Below, one piece after another: positions 51,858 through 61,408 of a stretch of 64,000 nt of DNA. The position numbers were made by a program, and so were the translations under genes. Under the pieces are notes generated by a model. It saw nothing but the letters and a program-made list of their open reading frames with translations. It ran no database searches and was not told the origin of the DNA. Every line of letters begins with the position of its first letter. The first letter of the stretch is position 1. This DNA is from Halobacillus hunanensis (lineage in GTDB: Bacteria > Bacillota > Bacilli > Bacillales > Halobacillaceae), in NCBI RefSeq assembly GCF_900166655.1, contig NZ_FVZB01000005.1, forward strand, positions 873,001 to 937,000. The letters run 5' to 3'.

Positions 51858-51885
51858 TGTAACATAACTGTAACTTAAATGTAAC
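51858..51885 (+). promoter_or_regulatory. Triple WalR-type binding site
   Basis: TGTAAC occurs at 51858, 51869 and 51880, exactly 11 bases apart (TGTAAC-N5-TGTAAC-N5-TGTAAC). The WalR (YycF) consensus is two TGTWAH half-sites with a 5-base gap. WalR controls cell-wall hydrolases, which fits the gene downstream. Confidence 0.78.
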
Positions 51886-52018
51886 GAAACGTGGTGAAGC
51901 TTGTCATATCAAGGAAAATAATAGATTACTAGTCTATTACTCATGTTTCATACTATTTACAACTGAAACTAATTTATGAATAATAGAAAACAGAGTAAAT
52001 AATAGAGAGGGTTTTACG

Positions 52019-53044
52019 ATGAATAAAAAACAATTGGCTACTGCTGTTGGGGGAACTTTAGTAGGGGCGTCACTTTGGGGAACGACAGTTTTTGCGGATG
52101 AATTACATAAAGTAGAATCAGGCGATACTCTTTGGGAATTAAGTAATAGATACGGTTCTTCAGTCTCAGAACTTAAGTCATGGAACGATATAAATAGTCA
52201 CCTTATTTTCGTCGGTCAGTCCTTAGTCGTAAGTAAAGACGGTTCATCCTCAAATGAATCAGCTTCCAATAACACGTCAACGAGTACATATACAATCAAA
52301 AGCGGAGACACTTTATCAGGAATTGCAAGTCAATATAACGTTTCTGTAAGCAACTTGATGGCATGGAACAACTTGAGCTCTTCCTTAATCTTCGCAGGTG
52401 ATCAGCTGTCCATTGATGGAACAAGCAATTCATCTGAAGGTTCAAGCGAAGTATCACGTCCTTCCAGAGAATCAACTGCTAGTGATAACGTTAAAAAGTA
52501 CACTGTACAGCCTGGTGATACATTATCAGAAATCGGAAGTCGTTTTGGCGTAGGTGTTTCTTCCCTGAAAAGCTGGAATAACATTTCCGGTCATATCATC
52601 TATGTGGGTCAAACGCTTAGCTTAAAAGGATCAGCCCTTACGGATAAGGTTGATACTTCATCTAATACCCCAGAACCAGAGGTTTCAAACTCTGGACTAA
52701 TTCAAGAAGCTAAACAACATCTTGGCACACCCTATCAGTGGGGCGGGGAATCACCAGCAGGATTTGACTGCAGCGGATTCATCCAATATGTTTTTGAACA
52801 AGAAGGAATCAGCCTTCCACGTACTGTTGCTTCTATCTATGCTGACAGCCGCTTAGACAGTGTTTCTAATTTGCAAGTAGGAGACCTTGTTTTCTTTGAA
52901 ACGTATAAGCCAGGTGCTTCTCACGCAGGAATTTATGTTGGTGGAAATCAGTTCATCCATTCAGGTTCTTCCGATGGTGTTGAAATTAGTTCACTTTCTA
53001 ACCCATACTGGAGCCCGCGTTACATTGGGGGAAAACGCTTCTAA
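52019..53044 (+). CDS. Secreted LysM-NlpC/P60 D,L-endopeptidase (LytE/LytF type)
   Basis: A peptidoglycan hydrolase cutting wall stem peptides, probably between D-Glu and the diamino acid. Layout in 341 residues: signal peptide (1-26), three LysM wall-binding modules starting near residues 30, 91 and 163 (KVESGDTLWELS, TIKSGDTLSGIA, TVQPGDTLSEIG) joined by Ser-rich linkers, then the NlpC/P60 domain. Catalytic residues are seen: Cys in AGFDCSGFIQY, His in SHAGIYVGG, and His in QFIHSG. Three WalR-type sites lie upstream and a terminator follows. Confidence 0.94.
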   Translation: MNKKQLATAVGGTLVGASLWGTTVFADELHKVESGDTLWELSNRYGSSVSELKSWNDINSHLIFVGQSLVVSKDGSSSNESASNNTSTSTYTIKSGDTLSGIASQYNVSVSNLMAWNNLSSSLIFAGDQLSIDGTSNSSEGSSEVSRPSRESTASDNVKKYTVQPGDTLSEIGSRFGVGVSSLKSWNNISGHIIYVGQTLSLKGSALTDKVDTSSNTPEPEVSNSGLIQEAKQHLGTPYQWGGESPAGFDCSGFIQYVFEQEGISLPRTVASIYADSRLDSVSNLQVGDLVFFETYKPGASHAGIYVGGNQFIHSGSSDGVEISSLSNPYWSPRYIGGKRF

Positions 53045-53055
53045 AAATAATGCTA

Positions 53056-53087
53056 AAAAAGAACGCTTCTTCGGAGGCGTTCTTTTT
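53056..53087 (+). terminator. Terminator of the endopeptidase gene
   Basis: AAAAAGAACGC pairs with GCGTTCTTTTT around a 10-base loop. Confidence 0.9.
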
Positions 53088-53193
53088 ATATTGTGCCATG
53101 TTCCGTTTGAACTATTTATTATAAAAAAAAGATGAAAAAGTGAGAATGAAATCGGTATATCTGCGCACAATAATTTTTGCGGAGGTGATTATG

Positions 53194-53376
53194 ATGGCTA
53201 AACAACCCAAACAAGCGGGTAAACAAGCAGCTGGTACTGATGCACAGCAGGTTCGTAAACAGAACCAAAAAGCTGCCCAAGGTCAGGGCCAATTTGGTAC
53301 TGAATTTGGTGCAGAACAAACAAATGCACAGCAAGTACAAAAGCAAAATCAAAAATCTCAGGCTAAGAAAAAGTAA
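53194..53376 (+). CDS. sspE: Gamma-type small acid-soluble spore protein
   Basis: A 60-residue spore storage protein rich in Gln, Lys and Ala. Two similar stretches (TDAQQVRKQNQKAAQGQGQF and TNAQQVQKQNQKSQAKKK) flank FGTEFGAEQ, the germination protease site of gamma-type SASP. It supplies amino acids during germination. GGAGGTGA precedes the ATG at 53194. Its place after mutY matches B. subtilis. Confidence 0.93.
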   Translation: MAKQPKQAGKQAAGTDAQQVRKQNQKAAQGQGQFGTEFGAEQTNAQQVQKQNQKSQAKKK

Positions 53377-53758
53377 CCTGAGTTCTGATCTAGCTTTTCA
53401 GGCTGCTAGTTAGCCTGGTATCAAACTCCCGGAAGCCGTCCAAATGTGGACGGCTTCTTCTTTTTTTGAGATTGTGACAAAAGCTTTTTTATCAAATGAA
53501 AATCCGAACTAAAAAATATAGTTGGGTGCATACAAATCGCTACGACAGCACCGTTCATATTTTCACTTAAGATTGTTAAGACTCGAGCAGGGGAAGTTTG
53601 TCTTTAAGGATGTTTGACTAAAACCGGTACGTCCTGTCCCGACTCGAACGACCCTACGCTTTTGGCTTTTAAACCCAATTGTTTTCATTCAGTATCGATT
53701 GTCGTTATAATAGATAGAAGGTGTGACTCGGGAAAATAAAAGGGAAGGGGAGATGAGT
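53377..53758. other. Intergenic region with dispersed repeat
   Basis: About 380 bases without a gene. GGAAGCCGTCC at about 53431-53441 with GGACGGCTTCT at about 53447-53457 forms the sspE terminator with a T-run after it. Repeat copy 2 follows at 53468-53545. TATAAT at 53706-53711 is a likely -10 for ygaC. Confidence 0.7.
53468..53545 (+). repeat. Dispersed intergenic repeat, copy 2 of 2
   Basis: Matches 5659-5738 over its first 40 or so bases (core TGAAAATCCGAACT) and again at CGCTACGA. Same orientation. Confidence 0.7.
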
Positions 53759-54286
53759 ATGCCCGGCCCCGCCGCTGGAAAGCGAATTGAAATTAAAAGT
53801 TATAAACATAATGGACAATTACATCGTGTGTGGGAAAACACAACGATTTTAAAAGGAACGAGAAACGTAATAATTGGAGCGAATGACCGTACTAGGGTAA
53901 AAGAAAGTGACGGGCGTACGTGGATTACACGTGAACCAGCTATTTGTTATTTCCATTCAAAATATTGGTTTAATGTAATAGGTATGCTGAGAAATGATGG
54001 GGTGTACTATTATTGTAATATCAGTTCCCCTTTTATATATGAGGATGAAACGATTAAATACATTGACTATGACCTGGATGTGAAGATATTTCCAGATATG
54101 ACGTTTAAACTGCTTGATGAGGACGAGTATGAAATACACAAACGTCAAATGAATTATCCTCATGTTTTGGATCGGATTTTATATAATAATGTAGACACCC
54201 TTGTTCGGTGGGTCAGACAGCGAAAAGGTCCGTTTTCGCCGGAATTCATTGATCAATGGTATGAACGTTACTTAACATACCGATAA
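53759..54286 (+). CDS. ygaC: YgaC, DUF402 nucleoside tri-/diphosphatase
   Basis: A 175-residue DUF402 protein close to B. subtilis YgaC and staphylococcal Ntdp, which hydrolyse nucleoside tri- and diphosphates. Seen: [44 protein letters not shown] and the acidic [11 protein letters not shown] with DEDEYE, which bind the metal. The start at 53759 is preferred since AGGGGAG is 7 bases upstream; ATG 53753 is too close. Followed 60 bases on by the ABC transporter ygaD. Confidence 0.9.
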   Translation: MPGPAAGKRIEIKSYKHNGQLHRVWENTTILKGTRNVIIGANDRTRVKESDGRTWITREPAICYFHSKYWFNVIGMLRNDGVYYYCNISSPFIYEDETIKYIDYDLDVKIFPDMTFKLLDEDEYEIHKRQMNYPHVLDRILYNNVDTLVRWVRQRKGPFSPEFIDQWYERYLTYR

Positions 54287-54347
54287 GATTACTTTTTTGC
54301 GCACTGTATGGTGCGCATACTTATGTTGAGGGAAAATAGGTGATAGT

Positions 54348-56120
54348 TTGAATAGTATTAAGCGCTACTTGGCTTTTGTTAAGCCATATAAAAAAAAGAT
54401 TGCTCTGACTGTGTTAGTAGGAGTTGTGAAATTTTCAATTCCTTTACTGATGCCGTTGATTATAAAATATGTGATCGACAATATCATTAATGCGGAATCA
54501 TTAGCACAATCAGAGAAAATTGATCAATTACTGCTGCTTATGGGCGGCGCCTTTTTTGTGTTTCTGATCTTGCGCCCGCCAATTGAGTATATTCGACAAT
54601 ATTTAGCCCAATGGATTGGGAATACAATCTTGTATGATGTGCGAGATAAGCTGTTTGATCATATCCAGAAACTTAGCTTGCGGTTTTATTCCCAAACCAA
54701 GACCGGTGAAATCATTTCACGTGTCATTCATGATGTGGAACAGACCAAAACCTTTGTCATAACGGGGTTAATGAATATTTGGCTAGATATGTTTACCATT
54801 GTTATTGCTATTATTATCATGCTTACTCTTGATCCTTGGTTAACACTGGTATCTGTTGCACTGTTTCCGTTATACGGGTTTGCTGTGAAGTTTTTCTATG
54901 CAAGGTTAAGGAGGCTCACCAGAGATCGTTCTCAGGCACTTGCTGAAGTTCAAGGACACCTCCATGAACGAGTTCAAGGAATGCCGGTTATACGAGGGTT
55001 TGCACTTGAGGATTATGAGCACGAACAGTTCGATACACGCAACTCTAACTTTTTAGATAAAGCGATTAAGCATACGAACTGGAATGCTTACACGTATTCC
55101 GTTACGAATACCATTACTGACCTGGCACCTTTACTTGTTATCACTTTTGCCGGCTACCAGGTAATTACGGGGGCTTTGACGGTAGGTACAATGGTAGCGT
55201 TTGTCGGATATATGGATCGTGTCTATAATCCGTTAAGACGGCTAGTCAATTCCGCTACCGTCTTAACACAATCTATTGCTTCCATGGATCGGGTTTTTGA
55301 ATTCTTTGATGAAAAATATGACATCGTGGATAAGAAGGATGCCAAACGGTTAGAACACGTTCACGGTGATGTAGTGTTTAAAGATGTATCATTTCGGTAT
55401 GATGAAGATGAGCCGGATGTGTTAAACGGAGTGAATCTACAGGTCGAAAAAGGGGAGACGATCGCCTTTGTCGGCATGAGTGGGGGCGGAAAGTCAACAT
55501 TGATTAGTTTAATCCCTCGGTTTTATGATGTAACGAGTGGGCAAATCTTAATCGATGACCAGGACATTCGAGATGTGCAAGCTCGTTCCTTACGAGACAA
55601 AGTAGGAATGGTGCTTCAGGATAATATTCTATTTAGTGAATCGATTGCTATGAACATTAAGATGGGCAACCCCGATGCTACGGAAGAAGAAATGATTGAA
55701 GCGGCTAAGGCGGCTAATGCCCATGATTTTATTATGAATTTGCAGCATGGTTACGATACATTAGTCGGCGAGCGCGGGGTGAAACTTTCTGGCGGTCAGA
55801 AACAACGTGTTGCGATTGCCAGAGTGTTTTTGAAAAATCCTCCTCTGTTAGTGCTTGATGAAGCCACATCGGCGTTAGACTTGGAAAGTGAAAGTCTCAT
55901 TCAATCAGCGCTTGAACGTCTGGCTTCTGATCGAACGACCTTTATTGTGGCACACCGGTTAGCGACGATCACCCATGCGGATCGTATCGTTCATATTGAA
56001 AATGGAGAGATCGTAGAAGTAGGGTCACATGAAGAATTAATGAAGCAAAAAGGTCATTATTATGACTTGTACCAGGTCCAGCAGCTTGATGATCAGAAAA
56101 CAGAATATTTGGGTACGTAA
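54348..56120 (+). CDS. ygaD: ABC exporter, YgaD (MsbA/BmrA type)
   Basis: A half-size ABC exporter of 590 residues: six membrane helices (1-320) fused to an ATPase. Walker A is GMSGGGKST, the signature LSGGQKQR, Walker [12 protein letters not shown], and the H-loop is in FIVAHRLAT. It works as a dimer and probably exports lipids or drugs; the substrate is unknown. The start is TTG at 54348 with AGGTGAT upstream. Confidence 0.93.
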   Translation: MNSIKRYLAFVKPYKKKIALTVLVGVVKFSIPLLMPLIIKYVIDNIINAESLAQSEKIDQLLLLMGGAFFVFLILRPPIEYIRQYLAQWIGNTILYDVRDKLFDHIQKLSLRFYSQTKTGEIISRVIHDVEQTKTFVITGLMNIWLDMFTIVIAIIIMLTLDPWLTLVSVALFPLYGFAVKFFYARLRRLTRDRSQALAEVQGHLHERVQGMPVIRGFALEDYEHEQFDTRNSNFLDKAIKHTNWNAYTYSVTNTITDLAPLLVITFAGYQVITGALTVGTMVAFVGYMDRVYNPLRRLVNSATVLTQSIASMDRVFEFFDEKYDIVDKKDAKRLEHVHGDVVFKDVSFRYDEDEPDVLNGVNLQVEKGETIAFVGMSGGGKSTLISLIPRFYDVTSGQILIDDQDIRDVQARSLRDKVGMVLQDNILFSESIAMNIKMGNPDATEEEMIEAAKAANAHDFIMNLQHGYDTLVGERGVKLSGGQKQRVAIARVFLKNPPLLVLDEATSALDLESESLIQSALERLASDRTTFIVAHRLATITHADRIVHIENGEIVEVGSHEELMKQKGHYYDLYQVQQLDDQKTEYLGT

Positions 56121-56127
56121 AAATGAT

Positions 56128-56157
56128 AAAAAGCAGGAGAAAGGCCTCCTGCTTTTT
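56128..56157. terminator. Bidirectional terminator
   Basis: AAAAAGCAGGA (56128-56138) pairs with TCCTGCTTTTT (56147-56157); the right arm touches the stop of the converging gene. Confidence 0.92.
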
Positions 56158-57223
56158 ATTTTTCAGTAGTTTGAATGGAGTTACGATGGCGATGCTTCTC
56201 GTAACTTTTTAATAAACGCTTAAATTTCTCCAGTTGATAGTGGTACTCCATCAGTTGAGAAGCCAGCGGCAGAAAAATCAGTTTATCCGGATTGTGATTT
56301 TCCTCATATACTTTAATTAACTGTTCGACAACCACTGGAATGTTGGGTTCTTCAATTTCTCTCAATGATTGTTTATGGGTTTGTTTAATTCGTCCCTTTA
56401 AGCTAAGGACGATTTTTTCATGTGAATTGATTAATTTATCCAGTTCATTCACCAACGAATCTTGAAACTCGCTCGGTATTTGTTCAATTCGGTGATCGAG
56501 CCGGTAAAAAGCTTTTAACACATCAAATGATTTCTTCGTTGTCGTAATTAATTGTCTGAATAGGACAAGCTTTCTTCCTTTGGCAAATCGTTTTCCTTTA
56601 AAGTACGTTCGTTCCTCAGAATATAACAAATACGTGTGATCGATCCAGCGAAAATTATCCTGAATACGCGTAATTTCGTATTTTAGGGCTGGTTCATCTG
56701 ATAGCTGTCTTGTCGTAACTCGTAACCACTGAAGAATATCAGTTGTGGTTGTATCAATTTTTGCAAAAAGTCTTGTTTCGTAATGTGGTGGAACGAAGAC
56801 AAGATTGACCACAAACGCGGCCAGTATTCCTAAAAACAGGGAACTCAGTCGCGAAATCGCGAAATACATAAATGTCAGATCAGTTGAATCCATTAGGGCA
56901 ACAACAGCTACGGCGGCTAGAGAAATCGTGCTTTCATTCATCTTCAAGTTCATCGTGAGTCCAATCACAACAATGATGGCAAAAGCGACCACAAATGGAT
57001 CATTTCCTAGTGTGAAAACAGCGATAATAGCAATTCCGGCCCCGATTAAATTCCCCTGAATTTGTTCCACGATCGATTGATAAGACCGGTAGATAGAAGG
57101 TTGAATCGAAAACAGAGCCGCAATTGCCGCTAGCAGTGGCGAAACAAAACCTAGTAATTCAGCTACATATAAGGCTACAGCTACGGCCAGCCCCGTTTTC
57201 ATCATACGTGCGCCTAATTTCAT
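56156..57223 (-). CDS. ygaE: YgaE, aromatic acid exporter-like (FUSC/ArAE) membrane protein
   Basis: A 355-residue protein: six helices in the first half (GLAVAVALYVAELLG, AIAALFSIQPSIYRS, EQIQGNLIGAGIA), then a charged cytoplasmic half rich in helices. This is the ArAE/FUSC architecture. Transport of aromatic acids is known for some distant members only; function here is unproven. Position between ygaD and gsaB is as in B. subtilis. Confidence 0.88.
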   Translation of the reverse strand: MKLGARMMKTGLAVAVALYVAELLGFVSPLLAAIAALFSIQPSIYRSYQSIVEQIQGNLIGAGIAIIAVFTLGNDPFVVAFAIIVVIGLTMNLKMNESTISLAAVAVVALMDSTDLTFMYFAISRLSSLFLGILAAFVVNLVFVPPHYETRLFAKIDTTTTDILQWLRVTTRQLSDEPALKYEITRIQDNFRWIDHTYLLYSEERTYFKGKRFAKGRKLVLFRQLITTTKKSFDVLKAFYRLDHRIEQIPSEFQDSLVNELDKLINSHEKIVLSLKGRIKQTHKQSLREIEEPNIPVVVEQLIKVYEENHNPDKLIFLPLASQLMEYHYQLEKFKRLLKSYEKHRHRNSIQTTEK

Positions 57224-57400
57224 TGAACGATCATCCTTACTTTTTCATTCATTTAGAATAGTATAGCTTATTTCTTCTTTTGCAGGGAAGAGATAGGGTA
57301 CAGCTTTTACAAAATATCGTACCCGTTCGTGAAATGAATTAATCGAACCTCGATAAGAACTATGCACGGATGGGAGAAAGAATGACGGGACAGAACATAT

Positions 57401-57426
57401 AACCCTTGAGGAAATTCTCAAGGGTT
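57401..57426 (-). terminator. Hairpin after gsaB
   Basis: AACCCTTGAG pairs with CTCAAGGGTT; there is no good T-run on the minus strand. Confidence 0.5.
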
Positions 57427-57438
57427 AACAGAGCCGTT

Positions 57439-58734
57439 TTATTCTTTTGCCATCGTTTCAAAGGTATGCTTGACGGCCTCAAGCGTCGAATTGATATCTT
57501 CTTCTGTATGAGCGGTTGTCAGGAACCAGGCTTCATATTTAGAAGGGGCCAGATTAATTCCCTGATCCAGCATGAGCTTGAAAAATCTTGCGAATTGCTC
57601 ACCATCTGTGTTTTCAGCTTGTTCATAATTCTCGACTTTTTCATTAGTGAAATAAACCGTTAGGGCACCTTTCAGCCGATTGATGGAGATGTGAATATCG
57701 TTAGCCTTAGCGTGTTTGTATATGCCTTCCTCAAGAAGAGCACCAAGTCGGTCCATCTCCTCATAAACGCCTTCTGCCTGAAGGACTTCCAGACAAGCAA
57801 TCCCTGCTGACATCGAAGCGGGATTTCCAGCCATAGTGCCGGCTTGATAGGCTGGACCCAGTGGCGCAACTTGTTCCATAATGTCAGCACGTCCGCCATA
57901 TGCTCCTATGGGCAAACCGCCGCCGATAATTTTGCCCATAGCCGTCATGTCTGGTTCAATACCGAGGAGCTGCTGTGCGCTTCCATATGTAAAACGGAAG
58001 GCTGTGATGACTTCATCATATATAACAAGTGAGCCTGCTTCGTGAGCAAGGTCATTTACTTGTTGCAAAAAGCCCGGATTTGGCTCTACAATACCGAAGT
58101 TTCCGACAATCGGTTCTACCAGCACTCCAGCAATTTCATCCCCATAGCGTTTGAGCGCTTCTTTATAAGGTTCAATATCATTAAAGGGGACCGTAATGAC
58201 ATCTTCGGCAATAGAAGCAGGTACGCCTGCTGAATCCGGGGTGCCAAGAGTAGATGGTCCAGAGCCGGCTGCAACTAAGACTAAGTCTGAATGACCGTGA
58301 TAGCAGCCCGCGAACTTAATAATTTTATTGCGGCCAGTGTAGGCGCGAGCTACACGAATCGTTGTCATAACCGCTTCTGTTCCGGAATTTACGAAACGGA
58401 CTTTATCTAAAGACGGAATGGCATCTTTTAGTTTTTTGGCAAACGTATTCTCGAGCACGGTCGGTGTGCCATACAATACACCGTTTTGGGCAGCCTTCGT
58501 AATCGCTTCGGTTATGTGTGGGTGAGCGTGACCTGTAATAATTGGGCCATATGCACCTAAGTAATCAATATATTTCTGGCCATCGACATCATAAAAGTAG
58601 GCGCCTTCCGCCCGGTCCATGTACACCGGTGTGCCGCCTCCAACTCCTTTATAGGCACGTGACGGGGAGTTGACTCCGCCTACAATGTGCTGTTTGGCCT
58701 CATCGTATAACTGTTCAGATTTAGTGAAATTCAT
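57439..58734 (-). CDS. gsaB: Glutamate-1-semialdehyde 2,1-aminomutase (second type, GsaB)
   Basis: PLP enzyme making 5-aminolevulinate, the first committed haem precursor, from glutamate-1-semialdehyde. Seen: [35 protein letters not shown] and the PLP lysine in [16 protein letters not shown]. In B. subtilis gsaB is a second copy besides hemL, and its location here (ygaE-gsaB-bcp) matches that paralogue. The start at 58734 gives 431 residues and has GGAGGG 6 bases upstream. Confidence 0.93.
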   Translation of the reverse strand: MNFTKSEQLYDEAKQHIVGGVNSPSRAYKGVGGGTPVYMDRAEGAYFYDVDGQKYIDYLGAYGPIITGHAHPHITEAITKAAQNGVLYGTPTVLENTFAKKLKDAIPSLDKVRFVNSGTEAVMTTIRVARAYTGRNKIIKFAGCYHGHSDLVLVAAGSGPSTLGTPDSAGVPASIAEDVITVPFNDIEPYKEALKRYGDEIAGVLVEPIVGNFGIVEPNPGFLQQVNDLAHEAGSLVIYDEVITAFRFTYGSAQQLLGIEPDMTAMGKIIGGGLPIGAYGGRADIMEQVAPLGPAYQAGTMAGNPASMSAGIACLEVLQAEGVYEEMDRLGALLEEGIYKHAKANDIHISINRLKGALTVYFTNEKVENYEQAENTDGEQFARFFKLMLDQGINLAPSKYEAWFLTTAHTEEDINSTLEAVKHTFETMAKE

Positions 58735-59128
58735 GAACTTCCCTCCAATAATCAAACTTCCATCACCTATTGTAGCATGCCAAAAACAAAACCATGAAAG
58801 GAAAAGAAAGCCACCTCAAGGCTCATCCATTTTATGGATGACCAGAGGTGGAAGTTATTTACATTATTGAATCGATGTTTAGGGTTGTTGACTCCTGAGT
58901 AAGCATAAACAAGAAAGTCATTACATAATTAAAAAGTATAGACGCAAGCTTGTCTTTTTTAGAATTATCTCATCCAGACACGTGATATTGTAAGTTAAAT
59001 TTATCGCCAGTTCCCCTAATCGCTTGCTTATTACCAAGCTCCACTTCCTCACTCGAGTATCATTCCCATGCACTATAGATCATCTACACAATTCTAGTCA
59101 CCTAAGCGATCCAAGCAGATGAACTTGT
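58735..59128. other. Intergenic region with an isolated hairpin
   Basis: No gene seen. CCACCTC (58811-58817) and TCATCCA pair with TGGATGA and GAGGTGG (58845-58851). On the minus strand a T-rich stretch follows, so it would end a transcript running towards gsaB. The rest is A/T-rich and featureless to me. Confidence 0.6.
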
Positions 59129-59629
59129 GTGAGTAAGCGTCAGGATTTTTCCATAAATGCTTTAAACGAATTAAACTCTGGTAACCTTTCCTTACTTGCT
59201 AAAGGGAGTGTATCTACTGTGGTCAGCATAGTTGTAGCTTTCTTCATTCTATTATTAATTGCTGGGAGTCTGCGACAGTTGTTCGCTTCTCTCGAAGTAG
59301 AGCATCGAACATTTTCAGTCGAGATTTTCTTTGCTTTGCTTCTATTGTACACGATCGTAATGGTTGGATTTGGGATTATTTACGCGACTCTTTCTTACCA
59401 GGGAATTATTATTTTCGCGCATACGTCCGGTATATTTCCAACAGAGTGGATCACAGAGCTTGCCCGTGGTGTTTATTTTAGCGGAGTTACTTTATTCACG
59501 GTAGGATATGGAGACTTTATGCCGATTGGATGGGGGCGGTTTGTCGCTGTTATTGAGGCGTTAGTCGGCTACACCTTACCGGCGGCTATTGTCGCAAAGG
59601 TATGGCAATCTTCTGCACGCGACTCCTGA
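59129..59629 (+). CDS. Two-helix potassium channel-like protein
   Basis: A 166-residue ion channel protein with membrane helices near residues 31-48, 65-88 and 133-155 and a pore loop with the selectivity filter TLFTVGYGDFMP near residue 122. It should let potassium pass; no regulatory RCK domain is attached. The start is uncertain. GTG at 59129 has no good ribosome site, while an internal GTG at 59219 follows AAAGGGAG but would begin inside the first helix. Confidence 0.82.
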   Translation: MSKRQDFSINALNELNSGNLSLLAKGSVSTVVSIVVAFFILLLIAGSLRQLFASLEVEHRTFSVEIFFALLLLYTIVMVGFGIIYATLSYQGIIIFAHTSGIFPTEWITELARGVYFSGVTLFTVGYGDFMPIGWGRFVAVIEALVGYTLPAAIVAKVWQSSARDS

Positions 59630-59694
59630 TAGTGGATGTAGGTTACCAGAACATGATAATCTAAGATTAGACACTCATTAGGAGGGATTAAAGA

Positions 59695-60165
59695 ATGACA
59701 GTAGAAGCTGGACAGAAAGCCCCTGAATTTGAATTAAAGGCAAATAACGGGGAAACCGTGAAACTTTCCGATTATCGTGGCAAGAATGTTGTGCTCTATT
59801 TTTATCCGAAAGACATGACACCAGGATGTACAACTGAAGCATGTGATTTCCGTGATCAACACGAAAACTTCGCAGAATTAGATGCCGTAATTCTTGGCGT
59901 AAGCCCAGATCCAGTCGACAGCCATAAGAAATTCATTGATAAGCATGATTTACCTTTCTTACTGCTTGCTGATGAGGACCATAAAGTAGCCGAAGACTAT
60001 GGGGTATGGAAGTTGAAGAAAAACTTTGGTAAAGAATATTATGGAATTGAACGTTCTACTTTCATTATTGATAAAGAAGGAAACTTAGCTGAAGACTATC
60101 GAAAAGTAAAAGTGGACGGGCATGTTGAATCAGCGCTTCAGTATATTCGTGAAAACCTATCGTAA
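59695..60165 (+). CDS. bcp: Thioredoxin-dependent peroxiredoxin Bcp (YgaF)
   Basis: Thiol peroxidase of the Bcp/PrxQ class that detoxifies organic and hydrogen peroxide. The peroxidatic and resolving cysteines lie five apart in TPGCTTEACDFRD (residues about 45 and 50). Length 156 is normal. AGGAGGG precedes the start. It stands before perR as in B. subtilis (ygaF-perR), although three extra genes intervene here. Confidence 0.94.
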   Translation: MTVEAGQKAPEFELKANNGETVKLSDYRGKNVVLYFYPKDMTPGCTTEACDFRDQHENFAELDAVILGVSPDPVDSHKKFIDKHDLPFLLLADEDHKVAEDYGVWKLKKNFGKEYYGIERSTFIIDKEGNLAEDYRKVKVDGHVESALQYIRENLS

Positions 60166-60172
60166 ACCATTA

Positions 60173-60205
60173 AGCCGTGATAGATTCGTCTATCGCGGTT
60201 TTTAT
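60173..60205 (+). terminator. Terminator of bcp
   Basis: GCCGTGATAG pairs with CTATCGCGGT around a 6-base loop, then a T-rich run. Confidence 0.85.
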
Positions 60206-60258
60206 TTGTTTTTGAAGGAAAAAAGCAACTTTTACAGAATAATAGGAGAGGGGAGGTC

Positions 60259-61377
60259 ATGATACATATGAGAGATACTAGGTTAAAGGAATTGGCTGAC
60301 GTTCTATTATCCCATTCACTTGATGTGAAACCAGGAGAAAAGGTGATGGTGCAGGGGCAGACAAACACGAAGCCATTGATTAAAGAATTGATTTCAGGGA
60401 TTCACGAAAGGGGAGCACTTGCCTTCTATGAGTTGGCTGATGATGAACTTATGAGAACGTGGATAACTCGTGCACCCAAGGAAGTGTTTACCCAAACGAA
60501 TAAACGGAAGCTTGAAGAGAATAAGGACATCGATGCTTTTGTACAAATTATTGGGGAAGAAAACGATGCCGAACTAAGCGGTGTGCCGGCAGAACAGTTT
60601 CAGATGGCTATGAAAGAAATGAAGCCAGCCAATGAATTTGTTGTACAGGAGAAGAAATGGGTGCTGCTTAATTATCCTACGAAAGCGGCCGCGCAAAAAG
60701 CCGGGATGCCTTTTGATGACTATGTTGATTATTTATTAGAAGTCTGTACGATTGATTATAAGAAAATGAGCCAGGCACAAACAGAATTATCAACGTTACT
60801 AGATAAAACAAAAGAAGTAAGAATAACAGCGGAAGGAACGGATCTTACTTTTTCTATTGAAAACATCCCAAGCGTGATCTGTGCAGGCAAAAGAAATATT
60901 CCCGATGGTGAAGTGTACACAGCGCCCATTAAGGATAGCGTGAATGGCACGATTCGCTTTAACACCCCGAGTCCTTATCAAGGTGTGGTGTTTCGCGATA
61001 TCACGTTAACGTTTGAAAATGGAAAAGTCGTAAGAGCCGCTGCGGATAAAACAGAGGAACTTACTAAAATACTCGATTCCGATGACGGTGCACGATCCAT
61101 TGGCGAGTTTGCTTTAGGACTTAATCCGGTCATTACCGAGCCAATGGGAGACATCCTTTTTGATGAAAAAATTGCCGGGAGCCTGCACTTGGCTTTAGGC
61201 CAATGCTATGATGAAGCCAAAAATGGCAATGATTCCACCGTTCATTGGGACATGGTACTGATTCAGCGTCCTGAGTATGGCGGCGGTCAAGTATACTTTG
61301 ACGGAGAATTAATTAGAGACAATGGTCTATTCGTGAAAGAAGAACTGCTCGCTTTAAATCCAGAGCAGCTCAACTAA
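60259..61377 (+). CDS. M29 family aminopeptidase
   Basis: Metal-dependent aminopeptidase of the AmpS/PepS/T type (family M29), 372 residues, cytoplasmic. Family blocks are visible: NIPDGEVYTAPIKDSVNG, GEFALGLNP, SLHLALGQCYDEA and HWDMVLI, which contain the metal ligands. It probably trims peptides with broad specificity. The start at 60259 has AGGAGAGGG 7 bases upstream. It leads a run of three genes with short gaps (31 bases and slight overlap) not found at this place in B. subtilis. Confidence 0.92.
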   Translation: MIHMRDTRLKELADVLLSHSLDVKPGEKVMVQGQTNTKPLIKELISGIHERGALAFYELADDELMRTWITRAPKEVFTQTNKRKLEENKDIDAFVQIIGEENDAELSGVPAEQFQMAMKEMKPANEFVVQEKKWVLLNYPTKAAAQKAGMPFDDYVDYLLEVCTIDYKKMSQAQTELSTLLDKTKEVRITAEGTDLTFSIENIPSVICAGKRNIPDGEVYTAPIKDSVNGTIRFNTPSPYQGVVFRDITLTFENGKVVRAAADKTEELTKILDSDDGARSIGEFALGLNPVITEPMGDILFDEKIAGSLHLALGQCYDEAKNGNDSTVHWDMVLIQRPEYGGGQVYFDGELIRDNGLFVKEELLALNPEQLN

Positions 61378-61408
61378 ATAGTGATCGATAAAAAGATGAG
61401 GTGTACGC

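Larger units (their letters stand above)
51620..52018. other. 400-base intergenic region before the LysM-NlpC gene
   Basis: Holds the mutY terminator on the left, an A/T-rich middle, TATAAT at 51843-51848, and three WalR-type half-sites at 51858-51885. No gene is seen. TTGTCA at 51901-51906 is a possible -35 element for the downstream gene. Confidence 0.7.
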
